Shown here piece after piece: positions 1 to 7,780 of a stretch of DNA of 59,072 bases. A program made the position numbers and the translations under genes. The number at the start of each line of letters is the position of its first letter. The first letter of the stretch is position 1. The notes below the pieces were generated by a model. The model was not told the DNA's origin, did not search any database, and worked only from the letters and a program-made list of their open reading frames with translations. Origin of the DNA: Planctomycetaceae bacterium. Its GTDB lineage: Bacteria; Planctomycetota; Planctomycetia; Planctomycetales; Planctomycetaceae. The DNA lies in contig JALQUR010000207.1 in NCBI GenBank assembly GCA_023260695.1, positions 1-59,072 of the forward strand, in the 5' to 3' direction.

Positions 1-2
1 GG

Positions 3-345
3 GCGATAGTGGATGGCACGGGTGGGTGTTGCGTTTTCGCAACATAGATCGGAACCTGCGCGGCATTCTCAGTCGTGGTCAACGCACCACGACTGGCACT
101 CCACCAACCGACGAAGTCACCAGCCGCCGATCCGGCGGACCGGCAACAGTGGGCACCGGCGAAAGTGGATGGCACCGGCGATAGTGGATGGCACGGGTGG
201 GTGTTGCGTTTTCGCAACATAGACCGGAACCTGCGCGGCATTCTCAGTCGTGGTCAACGCAGCACGACTGGCACTCCACCAATCGACGAAGTCACCAGCC
301 GCCGATCCGGCGGGACCGGCGAAAGTGGGTGGCACCGGGTTCCCG
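3..345. repeat. 175-bp tandem repeat, about two copies
   Basis: The stretch 3-177 is repeated nearly exactly at 178 to about 345, an offset of 175 bases that holds over most of the unit (for example 121 matches 296). The copies differ by scattered substitutions and a small indel near the end of the unit. I see no start codon with a ribosome-binding site and no recognisable protein in it, so I treat it as a non-coding repeat. The rest of the stretch up to the first gene (346-594) shows nothing else recognisable. Confidence 0.85.
152..189. repeat. 19-bp direct repeat nested in the 175-bp unit
   Basis: A 19-base unit starting GGCACCGGCG is present at 152-170 and again at 171-189 with one mismatch. 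A related form recurs near 319-340. It sits at the junction between the two 175-bp copies and could be the site at which the larger unit was duplicated; that origin is inference. Confidence 0.7.
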
Positions 346-594
346 ATGTTGCCCTTTGGAAACATTGACTGATCAAAACACTGGCTGAGAAAGGTCCGGG
401 GAAATGATTTGTGTCTCGCTCCCGGCCAGCCCTGAGCGCCAGTGGCCGAATCCATGAGCTGTTTTCCTCGGATTCACGCAGTACTTTTCACTGCATCTCA
501 TCCGTCACATGCACTTGACTCACTGCCACAACCTGAGAAGCTCCGAATCCCTGCTTTTTCTCGCGGTCCGATCCACCACATCCCGGAGCTCACC

Positions 595-3500
595 GTGTCC
601 TCAACTTCGCATTACTCTTTCCGAGCTGTCACCGGACTGTTGTTGCTTGTGCTGGGATTGCCACAACTGTTCTTCCCGCAGAGTTTCGCGGACGACATTC
701 AACTGCAGCCCGGTGACCGCATTGCCATCGTCGGAAATACGCTTGCCGATCGGATGCAGCACGCAGCCTGGCTGGAGTCGCTCCTGCACTACCATCTGCC
801 CGAGCACAGACTGATCGTTCGTGACCTGGGGTTCAGCGGCGACACCATCACGACGCGACCGCGATCGGATAACTTTGGTACTCCGGAAGAATGGCTGCAG
901 AAGGTCAGAGCCGACGTGGTCATCGCCTGCTTCGGGTACAACGAATCATGGGCCGGTGAAGCAGGTCTGCCGGCCTTTCGCAAGGAGCTCACTGACTGGC
1001 TGTCACAACTGCAGAACACCAGCTTCAATAGTCACAATCCCCCCCGCGTGCTGCTCTGTTCCCCGACCTGCTATGAAGACCTGCAGCTTCCGTCTCTGCC
1101 GGATGGTCAGCAAATCAATACTCGTCTGCAGAAGTATGTCAGCGAAATGCAGGCCATTGCAGCGGAGCAGAATGTCGCCTTTGTGGATCTGTTCGCCCCA
1201 ACCATTGCTGCCGTCGCTGCCCGTAATTATGACACAAGTCAGATTCATAACCTGGCAGGAATCCGCCGCGACCGATTCGGTTCAGAAGTCAACCCACAGA
1301 CCGACTCGGTTCATCCGGAACTGACGATCAACGGCGTGCATCTCAACGATCATGGAAACCGTATCGTCGCTGACGTGATCATCTCAGCCCTGATTCCTGC
1401 AGGCAGGGCCCCCGACCCCGAACGACTGCGGTCAATCCGTGCCGCTGTTCTGAAGAAGAACCTCTGCTGGCATAACGTGTACCGCGCAACCGACGGCTAC
1501 AGCGTCTTCGGGGGGCGTTCCAGTCTGCGGTTTGTGGGGGGGCAGACAAACTTCGAAGTCATGCAGCAGGAACTGGCGATTCTGGAGGCGATGACGGCGA
1601 ATCGGGATAACGTCATTCACGCAGCCGCGCGCGGTGAACAAATCGAGCCCGCTGACACAAATCTGCCCGGACCACTGGCCGTACAGACCAACAAACCGGG
1701 GCGCATGGACGAGGGGCGTCATCTGTTCCTCGGCGGCAAGCAGGCAATTGAAAAGATGACAGTGCATTCCGGCATGCAGGTCAATCTGTTCGCCTCCGAA
1801 GAAATGTTCTCAGACCTTGTGAATCCGGTGCAGAGTGCGGTGGACCCCGACGGACGGCTGTGGGTTTCCGCATGGCCAACCTACCCGCACTGGAATCCGC
1901 TCGAAGCAATGAACGACAAATTGCTCATCCTTCCGGATGACGACGGAGACGGAGTTGCCGACCGCTGCATTACCTTCGCCGACGGACTGCACAACCCGAC
2001 CGGGTTTGAGTTCTGGAATGGTGGCGTCCTGGTGGCAATGGCTCCGGACATCTTCTTCCTGAAAGATCTGGACGGCGACGATCGTGCAGACATCAGAGAA
2101 CGCATTTTCCACGGACTGGATTCGGCCGATACGCATCACACGGCCAACGCCTTCGTCATGAGCCCCGGCGGAAAGTTTTACTTCAGCCGCGGTATCTTTC
2201 ATGCGGAAAACTTTGAGACGCCGTGGGGCACCACAAAGCGCTATGGAACCGGTGGAGCAGGCGTCTACGAGTGGGATCCACAAACCTTCGACATCAACTT
2301 TCACTTTCCTGTCGGACCGAACCCGCATGGCGATGTGTTCGACCAGTGGGGCAATCAGTTTGCTACGGATGGAACCGGTGGAACAGGAAATCACATCGCC
2401 ATCCCCGGCCGAGGGGCTCCGCGACAGCTGTACACAAAACGCGTCCGCCCCGTGCCCGCAATCACGATTCTGGACAGTGAGCACTTCCCGGAAGCCAACC
2501 GCGGCAATCTGCTGATTGCCAATGTGATCGGATTTCAGGGCATCACACAGTATGAATTTGAGAAACGCGGTGCCGGCTTTTTTGCCGTGGAAACGGAGCC
2601 GATTCTGTATTCATCGGATCCCAATTTCCGCCCCAGTGATCTGGAAATTGGCGGCGATGGAGCATTGTATGTGCTGGACTGGCAGAACCCACTGATCGGC
2701 CACATGCAGCACAATCTGCGTGACCCCAGCCGCGACCATCTGCACGGACGAATCTACCGCGTCACGGCAACCAATCGCTCGCTGCAGAAGAATCTGCAGC
2801 TCACCACTGCATCAACGACCGAGGTGGTGAATGCATTATCCAGCGCGACACTGGCCGAACGATACCGCGCTCGCCTGGAACTCAGCCGCCGCAACGTGAC
2901 CGAAGTACTGGCGGCCACAGCAGCAGGAAAACAATCGCTGGACGTTACAGCGCCCGCAGACGCACGCAATCTGCTCGAACTGCTCTGGGCCACAGTGCGT
3001 GTGCGACAGACCGACTACGACCTGCTGGAACAGCTGCTCGATTCTCCAGTTGCGGACGCCCGCGCTGCCGCACTGCGTGTGCTGCGCGATATCGCCCGGG
3101 ACATCTCCCTGACGCCGTCGGCTCCTGCCGTGGGAGCTGTCGATCGCCGCAGATCCGCAACCCCCGTTGCATTTGACGAAGTCACTGCCTCCGGCCGAAC
3201 CCCCGCGTCCTTTGAGGAGCAACTGCTCAGACTGGCAGCAGATCCTGATGCTCAGGTACGCGCGGATGCCGTGGTGGCAGCATCGTTCACGCGCGGACCA
3301 CTGGCGGCAGAGATCCTGTTTCGAGCAATTCAGACAGAACAGGATGAACAACTGACGTTTGTCATTGATGAAGCACGTCGCGTGATTGACCTGCAGCAGG
3401 CTGTACGTCAGACGCTTGCAGCAGGCCGCAAGCTCACCCCTGCGGCGCAGGCCTGGGCACTTTCCGGAGCCAGTCTCGCAGATTTGCAGCTGATGGAACC

Positions 3501-5721
3501 ATCTGAGGGTGTCTATCGGGCAATTCTGACTCGTGACAGTGTGCCCGTGGAAGTTCTGCAGAAAGCACTCAGCGGCCTCGCAGCGGCTCGAAAGAAAGCG
3601 GAAATTGAACAGCTGTTTGAGCTGATTGAGGAACTGCATGAACGAGCAGGCACAAGCGCCCTCAACAGCCTGGTGCGTCTGCTCGCGGATCAGCCGGTGG
3701 ATCAACTGCAGCGAGTTCGAGACCGCATCGCAGCAATTGCCAGCACAGCGGGATCAGCAGAAGCACGACGTGTCTGTATCGCGGCATGGATGAATGCAGA
3801 TGGCGCGGCCACGGCGGTCATCAGGGCAGGAGAGCAGGGCAGTCTGGAGTGGCGGGAAATCTTTGCAGCTGCTGCACTGGTCACCAACAGGGCCGCGCAA
3901 CAAAGTCTGGTCACCATCCTGCTGCAGCGGATTCCGGATCTTCCGGGTGCGGGCGATGAGACAATCCGGGTGACTCCTGGACTCGCAGTCGACTTTTTTG
4001 CGCCGCACCAGACGAATGTTGCCATTGAAACGCTGGAACCGCTGCAGCCGCAGGCCAGCGGAACCGCCACGGCAATTGTGATTGACCAGCCCATCCTGAC
4101 GCAGCGAGACGCCTTTGCCCTGCGGTTCCGTGGTCACCTGCAGATCCCAATCAGTGGGGAATACCAGTTCTTCCTGAGCAGTGATGACGGTTCCCGGATG
4201 TACCTTGATGGGGAGTTGCTCATCAACCATGACGGACTGCACGAAATGACTGAAAAGCAGGCGACCGCGACACTGGCAGCCGGCCTGCACCCGCTGACCG
4301 TCACCTACTACGACAACGGCGGAGGTGACGGACTGTCACTGCAATGGACAGGCCCGGGTATTGAACGCCAGGCATTACCGCTGGAAGCTCTGGTCACTAC
4401 AGCCGACAGCACTCTACAGGAACTGGCCGTCAGTACCCTCGTTGGTTTGCCGATCAATCAGGAGCAGCAGGTGCAGCTGCTCATTCGCATGCTGCAGAAC
4501 AAACAGTCGGTTGCCACGGCATTGTCTGCACTGGCCGGCCTGCCTGTCACGGCGTGGAAAGATTCCGCAGCCGATGACATCGGGACGATCTGCGTCGACT
4601 GGCTGGCTCGCCGCCCGGCCCGGGAACGCAACGATGCCACCGCTGATGTTGTTCTGGCACTGGCAGATGTTGTGAAAGGAAAACTGCAGGGCCCCACTTT
4701 GCAGAGCTTTGAATCGAAGCTGGCTGCCGTTGTCGTCCCTGTGATTGAGCTGGGCACAGTGGAAGAACGGATGATCTACGATCGCGAGATGCTGGTTGTC
4801 CGAGCCGGCAGCCCGGTAGTCCTGAAACTGGCCAATACAGACCGGATGCCCCACAACCTCGCAATTGTTCGACCGGGGACACTTGCCGAAGTTGGCGAAC
4901 TTGCGGAAACAACCGGAAGAGATGCGGATGCTGCCAACCGACAGTTCATTCCGGCGACAGACAGCATTCTAGCTGCCAGCCGACTCCTGCAGCCGGGGCA
5001 GACTGATGCGATTTTCTTTGCAGCACCGCAACTGGAAGGAATCTATCCGTACGTCTGTACCTACCCTGGACACTGGCGACGGATGTATGGAGCAATGTAC
5101 GTTGTCGCCGATCCACAGGAATTTGCGGCAGATCAGGCCGCATATATTGCAAAACATGACCTGCAGATCGCCGATGAGCTGCTGAGTCTGCTGGGACGAA
5201 ATACGGAATGGACCCTGGCTGATCTGGATGAGTCAGCGACCCATCTGAATCATCGCGCGAACAACTTTGCGGTCGGCCGCAGACTGTTCACAGCCGCCGC
5301 CTGTGCCGGTTGCCATCGACTGCAGCAGACCGGCAACGCGCTCGCGCCGGACCTCGCGAAACTGCCCGCAGAATACAAGCCCCGCGATGTGCTGGATCAC
5401 ATTCTGAACCCCTCGAAGACAATCGCCGAAAAATACCGCTCGCAAGTCCTGGTGCTGAAGTCAGGAAAGGTGCTGACCGGGCTGGTGGTTGCAGAGGAGA
5501 ATGGGACCCTCCAGCTGATCGATAACCCACTGGCCCCGGATCAGCGCCAGCAGATTCGCAGCGACGATATTGAGGAGAAGAGCTTCAGCAACGTCAGTAT
5601 TATGCCCAAAGGCGTCCTGAATAAGCTCAATCAGGAAGAGATCCTTGATCTGCTTGCTTTCGTGATTGCCGGAGGGAATGCTGAGCATGCACTGTTTGGT
5701 CAGGGGGCACATCAGCATTAG
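595..5721 (+). CDS. Secreted multidomain SGNH hydrolase / PVC dehydrogenase-like propeller / PA14 / cupredoxin / cytochrome c protein
   Basis: Predicted exported protein of 1708 residues, probably an envelope redox or carbohydrate-processing enzyme of unknown substrate. The GTG at 595 is chosen because GGAG lies six bases upstream and a signal peptide follows at once (about residues 8-32); the frame stays open to a GTG at 442 that has no ribosome-binding site. Domains in order: SGNH/GDSL-like hydrolase (about 37-270, with GFSGDT), a beta-propeller of the PVC membrane-bound dehydrogenase type (about 388-725, with DDDGDGVAD and LDGDDRAD), a helical HEAT-like stretch (about 730-1120), PA14 (about 1126-1272), a cupredoxin-like domain (about 1392-1504, ligand candidates in MPHNL and YVCTYPGHWRRM), and a c-type haem domain with CAGCH at 1570-1574. 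These modules are known from planctomycete proteins; this full order in one chain is unusual. No partner gene adjoins it, and the substrate is unknown. Confidence 0.88.
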   Translation: MSSTSHYSFRAVTGLLLLVLGLPQLFFPQSFADDIQLQPGDRIAIVGNTLADRMQHAAWLESLLHYHLPEHRLIVRDLGFSGDTITTRPRSDNFGTPEEWLQKVRADVVIACFGYNESWAGEAGLPAFRKELTDWLSQLQNTSFNSHNPPRVLLCSPTCYEDLQLPSLPDGQQINTRLQKYVSEMQAIAAEQNVAFVDLFAPTIAAVAARNYDTSQIHNLAGIRRDRFGSEVNPQTDSVHPELTINGVHLNDHGNRIVADVIISALIPAGRAPDPERLRSIRAAVLKKNLCWHNVYRATDGYSVFGGRSSLRFVGGQTNFEVMQQELAILEAMTANRDNVIHAAARGEQIEPADTNLPGPLAVQTNKPGRMDEGRHLFLGGKQAIEKMTVHSGMQVNLFASEEMFSDLVNPVQSAVDPDGRLWVSAWPTYPHWNPLEAMNDKLLILPDDDGDGVADRCITFADGLHNPTGFEFWNGGVLVAMAPDIFFLKDLDGDDRADIRERIFHGLDSADTHHTANAFVMSPGGKFYFSRGIFHAENFETPWGTTKRYGTGGAGVYEWDPQTFDINFHFPVGPNPHGDVFDQWGNQFATDGTGGTGNHIAIPGRGAPRQLYTKRVRPVPAITILDSEHFPEANRGNLLIANVIGFQGITQYEFEKRGAGFFAVETEPILYSSDPNFRPSDLEIGGDGALYVLDWQNPLIGHMQHNLRDPSRDHLHGRIYRVTATNRSLQKNLQLTTASTTEVVNALSSATLAERYRARLELSRRNVTEVLAATAAGKQSLDVTAPADARNLLELLWATVRVRQTDYDLLEQLLDSPVADARAAALRVLRDIARDISLTPSAPAVGAVDRRRSATPVAFDEVTASGRTPASFEEQLLRLAADPDAQVRADAVVAASFTRGPLAAEILFRAIQTEQDEQLTFVIDEARRVIDLQQAVRQTLAAGRKLTPAAQAWALSGASLADLQLMEPSEGVYRAILTRDSVPVEVLQKALSGLAAARKKAEIEQLFELIEELHERAGTSALNSLVRLLADQPVDQLQRVRDRIAAIASTAGSAEARRVCIAAWMNADGAATAVIRAGEQGSLEWREIFAAAALVTNRAAQQSLVTILLQRIPDLPGAGDETIRVTPGLAVDFFAPHQTNVAIETLEPLQPQASGTATAIVIDQPILTQRDAFALRFRGHLQIPISGEYQFFLSSDDGSRMYLDGELLINHDGLHEMTEKQATATLAAGLHPLTVTYYDNGGGDGLSLQWTGPGIERQALPLEALVTTADSTLQELAVSTLVGLPINQEQQVQLLIRMLQNKQSVATALSALAGLPVTAWKDSAADDIGTICVDWLARRPARERNDATADVVLALADVVKGKLQGPTLQSFESKLAAVVVPVIELGTVEERMIYDREMLVVRAGSPVVLKLANTDRMPHNLAIVRPGTLAEVGELAETTGRDADAANRQFIPATDSILAASRLLQPGQTDAIFFAAPQLEGIYPYVCTYPGHWRRMYGAMYVVADPQEFAADQAAYIAKHDLQIADELLSLLGRNTEWTLADLDESATHLNHRANNFAVGRRLFTAAACAGCHRLQQTGNALAPDLAKLPAEYKPRDVLDHILNPSKTIAEKYRSQVLVLKSGKVLTGLVVAEENGTLQLIDNPLAPDQRQQIRSDDIEEKSFSNVSIMPKGVLNKLNQEEILDLLAFVIAGGNAEHALFGQGAHQH

Positions 5722-6145
5722 AGCGGTGCTCAACTCCAGTTCCGATGCCATCCTGAGGGCCATTCCAGGCCGGTTTTCCGTATTGCCATAGAGTTCAAAG
5801 CAGCCGATGTTCTCAGAATGGGGAACTAAAACGCCAGAAAAACTGCCGTCTGACAGCTCTCCAACGGCTCCTGGAGTACGGAAACCACTGGAATTGAGTC
5901 CAGCAGGCCTCAAGCAGCAGTCGAAGACCACATCAGGATTGATTGCCCGGCAGGAAATGCTAGCATGCAATTTGTCAGGGTCTGTGCGACAGACCCACAC
6001 CCATGAACACCTGAACAGTCGCTCAGGACACAGCCTGCTGTGATTTGGAAGCGATTCTTTCGGAAGTTTTCTCCGGAGGGATTGTTTCAGCAGTGGCCGT
6101 GATCCCGTCTGTCGGGAAGTAATTGCAGTTCAGAAGGTTATTGAA
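5722..6145. other. Intergenic region / rpsO leader
   Basis: A 424-base region without a convincing gene separates the giant oxidoreductase-like gene from rpsO. The longest open frames are short, lack ribosome-binding sites and resemble nothing known. Its one clear element is the hairpin at 5978-5996. It probably contains the rpsO promoter, which I cannot place. Confidence 0.5.
5978..5996 (+). promoter_or_regulatory. Perfect 8-bp hairpin in the rpsO leader
   Basis: GGGTCTGT at 5978-5985 pairs perfectly with ACAGACCC at 5989-5996 across a GCG loop, 149 bases before the rpsO start. In other bacteria S15 often represses its own mRNA through leader structures, so this is a candidate regulatory hairpin. 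There is no T-run after it, so it is not a classic intrinsic terminator. Confidence 0.4.
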
Positions 6146-6415
6146 ATGGCGATTAGTCAGGAACAAAAGCACGCGATCATGGCAGAATATGCCACGAAGC
6201 CGGGTGACACGGGATCACCGGACGTGCAGATAGCGGTGCTGACGGCAGAAATTCAGGCAATCACTGCTCACCTGAAGGATCATTCGCACGACTACAGCAG
6301 TCGTCGCGGGTTGCTGGCCAAGGTCAGTCGACGCCGACAACTGCTCGACTATGTCAAGCGTGGAAACTACCAGAAGTATCTGGATCTGATTGGTAAGCTT
6401 GGCATTCGTAAGTGA
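6146..6415 (+). CDS. rpsO: 30S ribosomal protein S15
   Basis: An 89-residue protein of standard S15 length. S15 binds 16S rRNA in the platform of the small subunit and helps nucleate its assembly. The family signature is clear: TGSPDVQIAVLT near residue 24, then HSHDYSSRRGL and the basic helix RRRQLLDYVKR, ending LGIRK. The ATG follows a purine-rich stretch (AGAAGG about ten bases upstream). It is followed on the same strand by pnp, the conserved rpsO-pnp order seen in many bacteria, but here the two are separated by 1.37 kb of structured non-coding sequence. Identification is secure. Confidence 0.98.
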   Translation: MAISQEQKHAIMAEYATKPGDTGSPDVQIAVLTAEIQAITAHLKDHSHDYSSRRGLLAKVSRRRQLLDYVKRGNYQKYLDLIGKLGIRK

Positions 6416-6639
6416 TCGAATCTGCGGGGCGTGCGGAGATTACTCTTCGCTCGCCCGCTGTGTTTTGTCGGCTGACGAATTCAACGAGCGGATAGCTCCT
6501 CTGAATCGAAGCAAAGAAATCGCCCGGCAGCATCCTGTCAGGTGCAATTTTGCCGGCCGGTCTCTGGTGAATGCAGCAAAGTGCTTGTGAAAGCAGCAGA
6601 GTGCTGCGGTGTTTTGGCGACAGTTTATGCTGTCGTGGC

Positions 6640-6681
6640 GGATACACCCAGGTAACGGTGTATCCAGGTAACGGTGTATCC
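6640..6681 (+). repeat. Alternative hairpin: one 5' arm, two competing 3' arms
   Basis: GGATACACC at 6640-6648 is perfectly complementary to GGTGTATCC at 6657-6665 and to the same nine bases again at 6673-6681, because a 16-base unit is tandemly duplicated. RNA could form either of two mutually exclusive stems. Confidence 0.6.
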
Positions 6682-7025
6682 AGGCGACGGTGTTCGCGCC
6701 AGCGGGGCCTGTTCTGGGAGGCCCTTGGTTTTCGGCTGAAACCTAATTGTGCCGAAAGCAATTGTTGTCAGGTAAGTGTTGATTGAAGTTCGTATCACAG
6801 GTTGTTCCGGGACGGGATAAGATCCCGGCAGTATTACAGAGAATTGTTGTATCTCTGTGTCTTGGTATTTGATGCCCCTTCCGCTCGGAAGGTTCTGTTC
6901 CGGTGTATTCCCGTCGCATTGGCGGTTTGTCAGGAGTGCACCAGAGCCACGATCGTATTCACCGTCTGCTGATTCCTGCGCAATCAGTTGTTCAGACCGG
7001 CAGGCAGCATCGTGGTGGTTCGTTT

Positions 7026-7058
7026 CTCTCTGAATGACTGACGCAGTGATTCAGAGAG
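7026..7058 (+). promoter_or_regulatory. 10-bp perfect stem in the pnp leader
   Basis: CTCTCTGAAT (7026-7035) pairs fully with ATTCAGAGAG (7049-7058) over a 13-base loop. It is the longest stem in the leader and about 720 bases upstream of the pnp start. It has no T-run. It is a candidate RNase III or protein-binding site by analogy with the E. coli pnp leader. Confidence 0.45.
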
Positions 7059-7343
7059 TGTAACGGCAGATACCGACCGAAGTCCGTCTGATCGGATTGC
7101 CGATGGGACGGTGCAGGAAGCAGGTGGTTTCGCAACAGCCACCGGAATCATGACTCACCGCCCTGGGTCTCGAGACTGGAACCTTTCCGTAGTGCGGAAA
7201 GAGCACACAGTTGAGCCCTCTGCCGGGCAGAACTTCAGCGTCGCATGTCGGTTGTGTAGCCGGAGGCGTTGTTTTTGCTGTCCATGTCTGTGTCTCTGAA
7301 ACAGCAAGTGCTGGCCGAGCGAAGACATCATTTCGGTTCACCC

Positions 7344-7370
7344 GTCGGAGTGCATCAGAATCACTCCGAC
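7344..7370 (+). promoter_or_regulatory. 9-bp perfect stem in the pnp leader
   Basis: GTCGGAGTG (7344-7352) pairs with CACTCCGAC (7362-7370) over a nine-base loop. It belongs to the same series of leader hairpins, with no T-run following. Confidence 0.45.
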
Positions 7371-7780
7371 TTCCGTTCCGAATCGCTGTCGTCAGACCGT
7401 CTGGCCGTTACGGAATGCATGGCAGAATTGTTGAGCAGAATTGTTGAATTGTCACGTAACGCTTTATGTCTGAGATTTTGAATTAAGTAGGTTTTGACTG
7501 CTGCCGCAGGTTCGTAGCGGATTGCCGCATCCTGTGGTGACTTTGAGTTGTCAGTTTTTGCAGACGATTTTCAGCAGGTACCACGTCTTCTCAGAAGACG
7601 CAGAGCCTGCAGGAATCTGGTCATTCTCAGCTGCCCCGCATGACTGCGGTCCGCAGCAGCAGAACGACTCGACGCTGCATGTTGTCTGATGTCGTGAAGT
7701 TACTGCACGAGCGAGATTTGCTCACGATCCCTGCCAGGCGAAGCAGTCGGTATGCCGGCTGGTCCGGGTTAGGAATCGTT

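Larger units (their letters stand above)
6416..7780 (+). promoter_or_regulatory. Long structured rpsO-pnp intergenic leader with many perfect hairpins
   Basis: No gene is credible in these 1365 bases: open frames are short, lack ribosome-binding sites and have no recognisable product. Perfect inverted repeats read directly from the sequence are 6618-6623/6630-6635, 6640-6648/6657-6665, 6836-6842/6852-6858, 6877-6882/6887-6892, 7026-7035/7049-7058 (10 bp), 7183-7189/7195-7201, 7344-7352/7362-7370 (9 bp) and 7584-7590/7594-7600. In E. coli a leader hairpin cut by RNase III mediates pnp autocontrol; a similar role here is inference. None of the stems carries a T-tract. Confidence 0.5.

Noticed and set aside
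3-345. Tandem repeat read as a CRISPR array
   Set aside because: The unit is 175 bases with no short repeats separated by unique spacers, and no cas genes are present.
2836-3705. 289-codon minus-strand open frame inside the giant oxidoreductase-like gene
   Set aside because: The plus strand is continuous coding sequence with recognisable domains on both sides; the antisense frame shows no family pattern.
7640-7780. In-frame upstream extension of pnp
   Set aside because: The extra 47 residues are not found in PNPases, and a GTG with a good ribosome-binding site at 7781 gives the normal N-terminus.
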